From contig CM071601.1 in assembly GCA_036435485.1 (NCBI GenBank), forward strand, positions 186,470,939-186,534,938: 64,000 bases of DNA, read 5' to 3'. Shown here piece after piece: positions 11,132-20,271 of this stretch. Numbering within the stretch: the stretch's first letter is position 1; each line of letters starts with the position of its first letter. Position numbers and translations under genes: made by a program. This stretch comes from Saposhnikovia divaricata. Lineage: Eukaryota > Streptophyta > Magnoliopsida > Apiales > Apiaceae. The notes under the pieces are model-generated. The model did not search any database, had not been told where the DNA came from, and was given only the letters and a program-made list of their open reading frames with translations.

Positions 11132-12094
11132 TTAAACATAATAAACTTTGAGGTTCACAGCATGCCAAGTTCGGGGCACCTCAACCCCATCCAAGGTTTC
11201 TAACTTGTAGGATCCTCGTCCTAACACCTTTCTGACTAGATACGGTCCTTCCCAGTTTGGTGCTAACTTTTCTTTTTGGCCAACTCCTGAGGCTTCAATC
11301 TTCCTCAGAACCATGTCGCCTTGTCGAAAGAATCTTTCCTTAACTCTCTGGTTGTAATGAAAAGAGGCTCTCTTCTGATATTCAGCATTCCTAGCATTAG
11401 CTTCATCTCTAACCTCGTCAATTAAGTCAAGGGCAAGTCTCATTCCTTCTTCATTAGTTTCTGGCTCATATGCCTCGACTCGAGGTGATGCTTGCATGAT
11501 CTCTAGAGGCACAACTGCCTCGGCTCCATAAGCCAGCAAAAATGGGGTTGCTCCAGTCGTTACCTTACAAGTGGTACGGTATGCCCAAAGTATGGGCAGC
11601 AATTCATCTACCCAAGTGTTCTTAGAGCGTTCGACCCTCTTCTTCAGTCCATCAAGGATAATTCGGTTAGCTACCTCAGCTTGCCCATTGGCTTGTGGAT
11701 GTGCCACTGAGGTAAAACGGAGCTCAATCGCATTCTCTTCACAATACTTCTTAAACTCTTCATTATTGAACTGTGTCCCATTGTCAGTTACAAGGATTCG
11801 TGGGATTCCGTATCTGCAAATGATGTTCTCCCAAAAGAACTGGGAAACTTGCTTGGTGGTTATCTTGGCCAGAGGTTTAGCCTCAATCCACTTAGTGAAG
11901 TAATCAATGGCCACTATCAGGAATTTCCTTTGTGCTGAAGCCATGGGAAAAGGTCCAAGTATATCCATCCCCCACATCGCAAATGGAATGGGAGAGTTAA
12001 TCGAAGTCAACATCTCAGGCGGTTGCCTCACAATTGGGGCATGCTTCTGGCATCTCTCACATCTCTTGACATAGTTTTGTGCATCAGCCAACAT
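11132..12094 (-). pseudogene. Integrase core and C-terminus of the Tat element, N-terminus cut off by a MITE
   Basis: The open frame (320 codons) starts in the second half of the HHCC zinc-binding domain (CERC at residues 12-15). It continues through the rve catalytic core: D44 (WGMDILGPFP), D104 (VTDNGTQF) and E140 (ANGQAE), with the 35-residue D-E spacing usual for retroviral-type integrases. The C-terminal part has the GDMVLRK... and NWEGPYLV motifs of gypsy integrases. The His pair of the zinc domain lies on the other side of the MITE at 12102-12416, so the domain is split. The apparent start Met at 12094 is an internal residue, not a real start. The role would have been insertion of the cDNA into the chromosome. 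Confidence 0.9.
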
Positions 12095-12101
12095 CTCCGG
12101 C

Positions 12102-12416
12102 GGGTTAAATGGCAGTTAGGTCACTCAACTGACTGAAAACTTTCAGTTGGGCCATCCAACTTCAAAAGCTTTCAATCAGGTCACGTAACAAATAAGAACT
12201 TTCAATCAAGTCATTTTACACGTTAAATGACTTGATTTTAATGTGTTTAATGACCTGATTTTATCATGTTTAATGACCTGATTGAAAGTTTTTAACGTGT
12301 TTAATGAGTTAATTGAAAGTTTTTATTTGTTATGTGACTTGATTGAAAGTTTTTTGAGTTGGATGACCTAACTGAAAGTTTGTAGTCAGTTGAGTGACCT
12401 AACTGCCATTTAACCC
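12102..12416. mobile_element. Mutator-type MITE, 315 bp, inside the integrase gene
   Basis: Terminal inverted repeats begin GGGTTAAATGGCAGTTAGG at 12102 and end with the reverse complement at 12416. The arms stay alignable for over 100 bp, so the element can fold into one long hairpin. It is flanked by the 10-bp direct repeats CATCTCCGGC at 12092-12101 and 12417-12426. A 9-11 bp duplication with long inverted repeats fits a non-autonomous Mutator-like element. No coding capacity. Confidence 0.9.
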
Positions 12417-13223
12417 CATCTCCGGCCAATAAAACCCTAAACGAATTATCTTGTGAGCTAGGGCTCTGCCCCCCAAGTGTTTCCCACAGATCCCTTCATG
12501 AACTTCCTCCAATGCTTCCCTTGCCTCTTGAGGCCTTAGACACTTCAAGTACGGGATGACAAACGACCTTTTGTACAGAATACCCTCAATCAAAGTATTT
12601 CTCAATGCTCTTACTGAAAGTTTTCGTGCCTCCAAGGCATTGTCTGGGAGCCACCCGGTCTCAAGGTGTGCCTTGATAGGATCTATCCAAGAGCCTCCTA
12701 TATCAATTGGTGCCACTAACTTTGCGTTAACGGCCGGGGCCTTCAAGACCTGAAAGTAGACACTCCCAGCATAATTTTCTATCTCAGAAGAAGCAAACTT
12801 AGACAGGGCATCGGCCTTAATGTTTTCTTCTCTCGGGATGTGTTCAACATAGCACTCCTCAAACTGAGACATAACAGCCTTTACCACTCTCAGGTATTTC
12901 GCCATAGTCTCATCCTTAGCCTCGAATTCACCATTTACTTGGGATACCACAAGCCCTGAATCTCCACAAACTTTGAGATTTTTGACCCTCATGATTCTAG
13001 CTAAACCCAAACCATCTATTAATGCCTCATACTCCGCCTCATTATTGGTAGTAGGAAAATCCAATTTTAAAGCGTACTCAACTGTGAACCCGTCGGGGCT
13101 TTGCAAAACCAAACCTGCACCACTAGATTTTGTTTTTGATGCTCCATCAAAATAGAGCACCCAATATTCCTTCAGATCAGGTGTAAGTTCCTCTTCTTTT
13201 TTCTCTTGCCCAGGGGTAGTCAT
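12399..13223 (-). pseudogene. Second RNase H (archaeal-like) and integrase His motif of the Tat element
   Basis: The open frame begins MTTPGQEKK; its last six codons come from the MITE, so the element's own sequence ends at 12417. The RNase H signature is clear: LYFDGASKTKSSGAGLVL, NEAEYEAL, CGDSGLVVSQV and ENIKADALSKFA supply the acidic residues. The C-terminal part (HEGICGKHLGG...) carries the two His of the integrase zinc domain. A second RNase H at this place marks Tat elements. An in-frame TAA (13230-13232) separates it from the upstream RT frame and the ATG follows 6 bp later in the same phase, so this was probably one polyprotein. Confidence 0.9.
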
Positions 13224-13229
13224 TATCTC

Positions 13230-14756
13230 TTACCCCCCGACTTCTTGGTTGTTAATAGTGCATTCAACCACGAAGTCAGCCAATGCCTGAGCCTTGATGG
13301 CTGTCCGAGGCTTGTATGTGATATCTAATTCTCCTAACTCAATCGCCCATTTGATTAGCCTTCCACTGGCCTTAGGGCTATGCAATATGTTCCTCAACTG
13401 CTGGTTCGTCAGAACTTGAATCTTATGTGCCTGGAAGTAAGGCCGCAATTTCCTTGAGGCAGTTACTAATGCCAAAGCAAACTTTTCTATGGGTGAGTAA
13501 TTCAACTCAGCCCCATGCAACACTTTGCTCATATAGTAGATAGGTTTCTGGACTTTCTCCTCTTCCCGAATAAGGACAGCACTCAGGGCTTGCTCAGATA
13601 CCGCCAGGTATAGACAAAGAGTCTCCCCAGGACTTGGTTTGGTCAACAACGGGGCTTCAACCATGTACTTCTTCAGTTGTTCAAAGGCCTCTTGGCTCTC
13701 AGGTGTCCACTCACAATTTTTCACCTTCTTCAATGCTTGAAAGAAAGGCAAGCATTTGTCACCAGACTTGGAGATGAATCTTCCTAAAGCTGCTACCCGG
13801 CCTGTCAACTTCTGCACATCTCTTAAAGAGCGTGGGTGTTCCATGTCTAAGATCGCCTTGATCTTGTCGGGGTTGGCCTCTATGCCTCTTTTAGAAACCA
13901 TCAGACCCAAAAATTTGCCTGATCCAATGCCAAAGGCACACTTGGCTGGATTCAACATCATTTTATGGTGCCTCAGCACTTCAAATGCCTCTCTGAGGTG
14001 TTTAATGTGGTCTGCTTTGACCAAGCTTTTAACCAGCATATCATCGACATAGACCTCCATGGTTTTTCCAATTAGATGGGCGAATATCTTATTCATCAAT
14101 CGTTGGTAAGTAGCTCCCGCATTCTTTAGACCAAACGCCATAACAAGATAGCAGAAAACACCAAAGTAAGTTATGAAAGATACCTTTGGGATGTCCTCCT
14201 TGTGCATCTTAATCTGATTATAGCCGCTGAATCCATCCATGAAGCTCAACGTCTCATGTCCAGCTGTAGCATCTATCAACATATCTATTCTTGGCAGGGG
14301 GAAACAATCCTTTGGACATGCATCATTCAGGTCAGTGAAGTCTATACACATCCTCCACTTCCCATTCGCTTTCTTGACCATCACAGGGTTTGCTAACCAT
14401 TCGGGAAACTGAATTTCTTCAATAAAACCAGCCTCCAAGAGCTTATCCACTTCTTTCTTAATGGCCTCTTGCCTTTCTGGAGCAAAATTCCTCTTCTTCT
14501 GCTGTATTATCTTCTGATTAGGGTCGACATTCAATCTATGAGTTATGAGTTGGGGATCAATCCCTGGCATATCAGCTGCTGTCCAAGCGAAAACGTCACT
14601 ATTCTTTTGTAAGAACTCTATCAACTTGCCCTTCAGGGGTTCTTTCAAAGAGGCTCCTATATAAGTCACCTTCTCAGGGTCGCCTAGCTCCAGAGGGATA
14701 TGTATTAAATCCTCTGCTGGCTTTCCTCGGTGTTCATCATCACCACGGACATCCAT
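13230..14756 (-). pseudogene. Reverse transcriptase and first RNase H of the Tat element
   Basis: 508 codons. The RT fingers and palm run from about residue 85 (KKRNFAPER) to 300. Catalytic aspartates are in FMDGFSGYNQI and YVDD (236-239). VMAFGLKNAGATYQRLMN is the usual gypsy motif before YVDD. The connection and first RNase H follow (LYLAVSEQALSAVL, about 380-395, to the ADFVVEC region near 495). The first ATG at 14756 overlaps the end of the gag-protease frame by about 50 bp in another phase; I take the overlap as the result of a one-base loss rather than a true start. It ends at a TAA in the linker to the second RNase H. Confidence 0.92.
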
Positions 14757-16213
14757 GTCTTCAATCGGGAGTACCTGCCCCCGGTTCCATCAGCTCTCAA
14801 AGCAGCTACGTAGCAACTCCTGGCCATTTTATGATCTCCTTTCTGTTCCCCAACACCATTCCTGGTTGGAAATTTGACCTTCATGTGATAGGTAGAGGCA
14901 ACAGCCTTGAATGCATGAAGTCCGGTCCTCCCTAAGATTGCATTGTACGTCGAGGCAGCCTTAATTACTAGAAAGTTCAACATCTGGGTGGCTTCCTTAG
15001 GTTCTTGCCCTATTGTCATGGGCAGCTGAATGGTCCCTTCAACCTTGGACTCAACTCCATTAAATCCGTAGATAGGCATGTTAGTCGGCGTTAGTTGAGA
15101 GTCAGTATACCCCATCTTCACAAAAGCATCATGAAACAAGATATCGACAGAAGCTCCATTGTCTATCAGGACCCGCTTCACTTTTGAGTTTCCAATTACA
15201 GGAGTTATGACCAACGGGTCGTCATGGGGGAATTTCACCCCTTCAAGGTCTGAATCATCAAAACCAATCACTGTCTCATTCTTAGCACGCTTCGGGGCTT
15301 CTCCTGTGATGTGCATCACTTCTCTGGCATAGGCCTTTCGAGAGTTTCGGGTAGTGCCGGCCGCTGTTGGTCCTCCCCAAATCATATTGATTACTGGCCC
15401 TCGAGGCTGTGGGTTACGATCACGATCGTTATCCCTCCTATCATTGTCTCTTCTATCATAATCCTTTTTCTGGGCTCCACGATCTTCACCCTTGGTGAAC
15501 TTGTTTAACTTTCCCTTCCGGATTAAAAATTCAATTTCATCCTTTAACTGTCTACAGTCATCTGTGTCATGTCCCACATCCCTATGGAATCTACAATACA
15601 GATCTTTGTTTCTCTTTTCGGGGTCACCCCTGAGTGGTTTAGGCCAGTGAAAGTCCTTATCCTTCTCAATATCCAACAAAATTTGACTCCTAGGAGCGTT
15701 CAGCCTTGCGTAATCAGAAAACCTCGGCCCAAAACCCTTCTTGGGTGATGACTCGGAGCCCTTGCCAGCCCGGGGATACTTGTCCCTAGCGTCGTACTCT
15801 TGCTCTGGCTTTCTTTTCTTTGAATCATTAGAGCCCTTGCCATTACCTCCTGTGGTTTCCTTCTTCATGTTGTCCTCAGCATTGATATATTTATCGGCTC
15901 TTCTCTGGAGCTCGGCCATGTTCTCAGGAGGGTGTTTTGCCAAGGACCTTTTAAAGAAGAGGTCAGTTGTTCCGTGTTCCAGGGCTACCATGGCCACCTT
16001 ATTTTCCAGATCGGTGATATTCAACGTCTCTTTGGTGAATCGCTTGAGATAATCCCTTAAGTTCTCATTCTTTCCCTGCACCACATACATAAGGGATGCA
16101 GAACTTTTCTCATGAATTCTCCCACTGATGAATTGGCTGATAAAGGCAGCGCTCAACTCCTTAAAAGAGCCAATCGAGTTTGCAGGTAGACGGCTATACC
16201 ATCTTTGAGCCAT
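14705..16213 (-). pseudogene. C-terminal gag and protease of the Tat element
   Basis: 502 codons. Residues 1-110 are the conserved retrotransposon gag core (MAQRWYSRLPANSIGSFKE..., LRDYLKRFTKE). About residues 200-235 form a knuckle-like CRFHRDVGHDTDDC. A basic, Arg/Asp-rich linker follows. The protease carries VLIDNGASVDILF near residue 355; DNGAS replaces the more usual D-S/T-G, as in many Tat elements. The first Met is internal to gag, because the upstream part lies in a different phase across the rearrangement at 16189-16334. The last 25 codons run out of phase after a short C run on the plus strand (14778-14782). Confidence 0.88.
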
Positions 16214-16334
16214 GCCTGACAGAGTTTGAGGGAACGCCCTACACTTTAAGGCATCACTAGCAGGCTGCAGCAGCAGTGCGTTTGATAATGTTCTGACGGC
16301 TATACCATCTTTGAGTCATGCCTGACAGAGTTTG
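16189..16334. repeat. 40-bp gag segment duplicated within gag
   Basis: GACGGCTATACCATC... occurs at 16189-16228 and again at 16295-16334, with one mismatch (GAGC/GAGT). The second copy lies upstream in gag sense, where other sequence would be expected, and puts the reading frame out of phase. The copy ends at a short shared stretch, which suggests template switching during reverse transcription or repair. Confidence 0.85.
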
Positions 16335-17199
16335 CGGGATCGCCCGTTCCATCATAGGCCTTAATAGTTGGTATCTTAAATTTCCTTGAGATGTGGGCAT
16401 TCATCACCTCCTCAGTAAACAGAGGTGTGGGATCGTCAGGGTCCCCAAGTGGCATCAGATCTTTGGGGTTGCTTCTGGGGGTCTCCACCCTTGTCGATTT
16501 TTCGGTTCGGGTATCAGCCCTCCTTTGCCTTCTTGAAGGCCTCTCCAAATTTATGATGGGGATCCTCTCTGCGGTTGGAGGAGGCTGAGTTTGATTCAAC
16601 CTATCTTGTTCTCTTGCAATATCGTCCTTCAATTTTAAGATCTCTGCCTCATAAGCCTTGATTTTCTCAGCAGTTGTCAAGGGGAGTCCATCATGGATTC
16701 TTCGTGTTCTTCTTAGAGGTTCCTTGCTAGCACGTCGCCTCCTCGGGGCTTCATCTCGATCATCATCCTCAGATGAAGATGAATCATCAATATAGGGGCA
16801 AGAGTAGTCATCGTATTCTCGATCCCGGATCTGTAAGGCGTGTCCGCTTGGTCCAGGTTCCCTTCGTCGAGGGGGGTAGTTAGGCAGCCCATACATAGGG
16901 TTGGTGTTCAAAGGGAGATCCGTAGTATGGATCTGTACCCCCGTGTGATCAACGTTACCAAGAGGAGAAACCACCATCTGGAGAGGGTTAGTTTCTTGGC
17001 TTTGATGGACAATCACTGAGTGGGTCCCCTCTACATGGGGAGTCGTCCCTGGGGGCTGAATGGGCAGAGGTTGAATGACCGCCTCTGTTGATGGGAGTAT
17101 TTGTCCTTCGTCAGTGACGATGAGCGGATCAGAAGTGGCTGGTGGAGCAGAGTTAAGGGGCACGGCCTCGGTTGATGTTGTTCTTCGTGTTTGAACCAT
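16300..17199 (-). pseudogene. N-terminal gag of the Tat element
   Basis: 299 codons from an ATG 18 bp downstream (in element sense) of the primer site. The first 140 residues are Pro/Thr/Ser-rich linker. A charged segment with an acidic run (SSSSEDDDRDE) and RRRRASKEP follows, then a predicted coiled-coil near 180-200 (EKIKAYEAEILKLKDDIAREQ). The end (FKIPTIKAYDGTGDPAN) is the start of the conserved gag core. The last 13 or so residues come from the duplicated 40-bp segment and terminate early, so gag is truncated here. Confidence 0.85.
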
Positions 17200-17214
17200 G
17201 GTTGATGTTGTCTT

Positions 17215-17230
17215 CCCACAGACGGCGCCA
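17215..17230 (-). other. Primer-binding site of the Tat element
   Basis: On the minus strand TGGCGCCGTCTGTGGG lies 2 bp from the end of the 5' LTR. This form is common in Tat-lineage elements; I did not assign the tRNA with certainty. Confidence 0.8.
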
Positions 17231-17232
17231 AA

Positions 17233-17748
17233 TGTTGTGGAATAAAAACTAGGTTACTAGTATTGCGGCTAGGGTTGGTGTATTTAATGCAAAGGTGTGT
17301 GAGCTTCGAGCTTTAATGGCTGCTCTTGTGCTCGTGGCTGACTCTGCCTTCACAAGATGCCTACGTACTTTGATGGATATCAAAGATCAAGCCAAAAAAT
17401 GTAGTTCTGAGAATGAGGGGTCAGGCCCTTTATATAGGCTGAGAAGCCTTATAATTATGGTAGGATTCAGAGACTTGGTGGACAAGTCTTTGAGGAAGGT
17501 TCTAGATCTATTCCTTATAGGAATCAGTTTCCATATTGAATTGGATGCCTTGGTGGCTAAGTCTGAAGGGGATATTATCCTTATCCAACTCTTATTTGCT
17601 GAGCTGTTTATTACCCTTAATATTAATTACGAAATTAATATTATAAATAGGGTTTGGGCCCATCTGGTAGGCCCCACGTTTGGACCATTCCGGGTCTAAT
17701 TAATACCACATTAAATGTGTCTTTAAGGCTTACTTTTAGCCCATATCA
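17233..17748 (-). repeat. 5' LTR of the Tat element
   Basis: 516 bp. On the minus strand it begins TGATATGGGC at 17748 and ends at 17233, next to the primer site. A minus-strand TATA box, TATATAAAG, stands at 17428-17436. A 134-codon plus-strand open frame is shared with the other LTR but has no known relatives. Confidence 0.93.
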
Positions 17749-17809
17749 GTATTACATATCTAGCTATCAGATATCAAATAAAGAGTGTCGTTGTGACTTA
17801 CAACATTGC

Positions 17810-17813
<4 letters not shown>

Positions 17814-17851
<38 letters not shown>
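17814..17851. repeat. (AT)n microsatellite
   Basis: About 19 AT units without interruption, directly beside the presumed edge of the copia-like LTR remnant. Confidence 0.95.
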
Positions 17852-17854
<3 letters not shown>

Positions 17855-18514
17855 CATACAATTACAGAATTAATTATAATTAAAGGAGAAGGGTTTGAGA
17901 AAACAAACAGAGATTGGATCTAATCTCGAGTACAGAAAACCTGTCTCCTTCAAGCAATTTTACCAGCCTTCCAGGATAAAACGAGATACTAGTATAATCG
18001 ATAAATCGAATATACTTTCAGCGAACTTGAATCGAGCCCGAAACTATCATCGAAATATTTTGAAAGTTTAAAACTGAGGAGAATGAAATTATAGAGATGA
18101 CAATAATTTCCACGACTTAATAAAATTGATGCCCTAAGACTCTATTTATAAAGAGAGACTTGGAAGGACTTATTAATTTTTTTCGATGTGCGACAAACTA
18201 TTTATAATAAAACTCAAGGAATAGGTTTGTACTACTCTCGATGTGGTACACTTCTAAATATCACTTTAAAGGGTTATACTTTGGAACATCAGTTCTCATT
18301 CACCCTTTATCCATTTTGAGCGTGTAAATATGCGTTGGAATCCTCTCGCAGAGTAGAATATAATCCGACCAATACACAACACTAACACGTATTTTTCATC
18401 ACTCAAATTGAATCTCAAAATGATCCACAACTTAGTCAATTATACTAAGTTTTTCCAACAATCCCCCACAAATGAGATTGATGGTCCAGTAGCACACACC
18501 ATACAGACAGACAC
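17852..18514 (-). mobile_element. 3' LTR and tract of an old copia-like remnant
   Basis: On the minus strand a sequence starting TGTTGGAAAAAC at 18460 follows a purine run (TGTGGGGGAT, 18461-18470), the usual picture of a polypurine tract and 3' LTR. The LTR would end GTATGTTCA at 17852 (about 609 bp). The element continues into 18471-18514 and, across the later 14-kb insertion, from 32850 onward. No coding region is readable. The left edge and lineage are inferences. Confidence 0.45.
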
Positions 18515-19569
18515 TGAAAGGCAGAGTGTGTAAACTTGTAACACTATAACTAATGTAACTCATCTAAAGGAAAAGATACTTAAACAGAAGACAATCAAGA
18601 ACAAGAAGTCACAAAGAAATCAACACTAAATGAAGACAAGGTAATTGATACAATTCAATATGTTAACTATGATCAAGCCAAGAAGAAATCATTGAAAGAA
18701 GGTCAAGTCAAAGTTGTTCATGCCTCAGTGATTTGAAAAGCCAAGAATCAAGATCATAACTATCAGTATCAATAAGACTAATTGATTTCAAGTGAACAAG
18801 AAGGAAAGCAAATGTTGGAAAGCCACATTACTAATTGGATATGGTAATTTATTCAAGAAGCAAAAACACTATCAAGACTAGTCACTTATGAACCAGACCA
18901 GTGCATCAAGTGTCAGGACATTGATAGCAAGTTTATGTCAGTAATAAAGATCCATGTTCAAGAGCTTGGTGAAGAATAAAGAAGACATGAAGATATCACA
19001 AGTTCAAGATGTGCATTGAAGTTTCAAGTTGAAGACCAGAATATTTTCTAAGTACTAAATATTCTAGATGACCAAGTAGAAGTTTCTAAGTAGAAGTTCT
19101 ACTTAGTAATTCGAGATGGCTAAGTAGAAATTCTCAAGTAGAAGTTCTACTTAGAGTGCAGCTTCAACATGACACATGGCATCTTCTGATTGGCAGATTT
19201 CCAAGCTTTCAAGATAAGGCAAGATTTATGTGGACATCATTGGGCCACGTATATCTTAGTCTTTGAAGACTACAGGACATAGATTACATGTAGTATAAAT
19301 AGAAGTACTTGTGTAATGTTTTAGTTAGTGAGCAATTCTTGAGAAAAACACTTGTAAAAGAGAGAGAGTGCATTCACAGAGCTTAGTATCATTCACTTCT
19401 CTCTGAACTTCTGTTATACTTTGTAATGAATGTTGTAGCAACCACTTCAAGTTATATATAAGACATATATTCTTTGAATCTGTGTGTTCGTTTATTGCAT
19501 CGTATTTATTGCTTCTCATATTTGAAAAGTTGTATTCACCCGCCCTCTACAACACATTTGGACCTAACA
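18515..19569 (+). repeat. 5' LTR of the SIRE-type element
   Basis: Starts TGAAAGGCAGAG and ends CCTAACA. The TATA box TATAAATA stands at 19294-19301. The U3 part around 19070-19165 holds repeated CTAAGTAGAA / TTCTACTTAG inverted motifs. Confidence 0.93.
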
Positions 19570-19571
19570 AT

Positions 19572-19583
19572 TGGTATCAGAGC
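19572..19583 (+). other. Primer-binding site, tRNA-Met type
   Basis: TGGTATCAGAGC, the standard initiator-Met primer site of plant copia elements, lies 2 bp after the 5' LTR. Confidence 0.9.
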
Positions 19584-20271
19584 TATATGTTTAACATACA
19601 AAACATAGATCCTTGTGTTTGGTAGAAGAATCGTGAGTTTTAATTTTCTAGATCTACTTTTCATTTTCTCGAAAAGTGAGCTTTAATTCGTTTGTAGTGA
19701 AAACTCATCCGAAAAATTATTTAAATACTCCAGGTGTGATTATTTAGCTTGGGTGTATTTTAATTAATTTTTGTGAATTAATCTGGGTACTTTGATATTT
19801 GGTGTTCTTGAGTGTTCATCATTTGTTCTTATCAAAGAAGACGACCCAACAACTTTTTGATCTCGTTTTCAAACAGATAAATAGTAAAAGAATAAAAAGG
19901 TGTTTTTGGATTTTTGATTTGCATTATTCACGGCCGAAAGTACATCAAAACATACTCAGTACCTAGCACGTGGGTTAGGTGGGTTAGGTGAGTAAAGCAT
20001 CAAAAGTCAAAAATGTGTTAAAGAGATAATATTGTTTATTCAATATTAAAGTGATTTGCAGAAAAATTATTCTAAGGACAAAAGTTCTACATAGAATTTC
20101 TACTTGAGATTTTCTACATAGAATTTCGACTTGGACAACTTCTACTTGGTGAAGTTCGACTTGAGCAAAAATTTCTACTTAGAGAAATTTCGACTTAGGC
20201 AAAAGTTCTACATAAAAATTCTACATAGCCTAGTCTTGGGTACTTAGAAACTTTTAGCGACCAGAATTGAA
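19584..20271 (+). other. Leader of the SIRE-type element
   Basis: Non-coding. From 20080 to 20250 it is packed with variants of TTCTACATAG, TTTCGACTTGG and TTCTACTTAG, the same motif family as in the LTR and the pol-downstream spacer. Confidence 0.7.

Larger units (their letters stand above)
6755..17748 (-). mobile_element. Complete Ty3/gypsy retrotransposon, Tat lineage
   Basis: The element is 10,994 bp with two 516-bp LTRs (6755-7270 and 17233-17748), flanked by GTATT at 6750-6754 and 17749-17753. The coding strand is minus: primer site, gag, protease, reverse transcriptase with RNase H, a second RNase H, and integrase, then a long 3' region with an antisense gene. The second, archaeal-like RNase H between RT/RNase H and integrase, and the extra ORF before the 3' LTR, are known hallmarks of the Tat lineage. 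I counted about 10 differences between the LTRs (about 1.9%). The element cannot be autonomous: gag is rearranged, the gag-pol and RT-RNase H junctions are broken, a MITE splits the integrase, and the antisense gene carries stops. Confidence 0.93.

Noticed and set aside
12556..16588. Numerous plus-strand open frames opposite to gag-pol
   Set aside because: They are shadows of the minus-strand polyprotein and lack start context or families.
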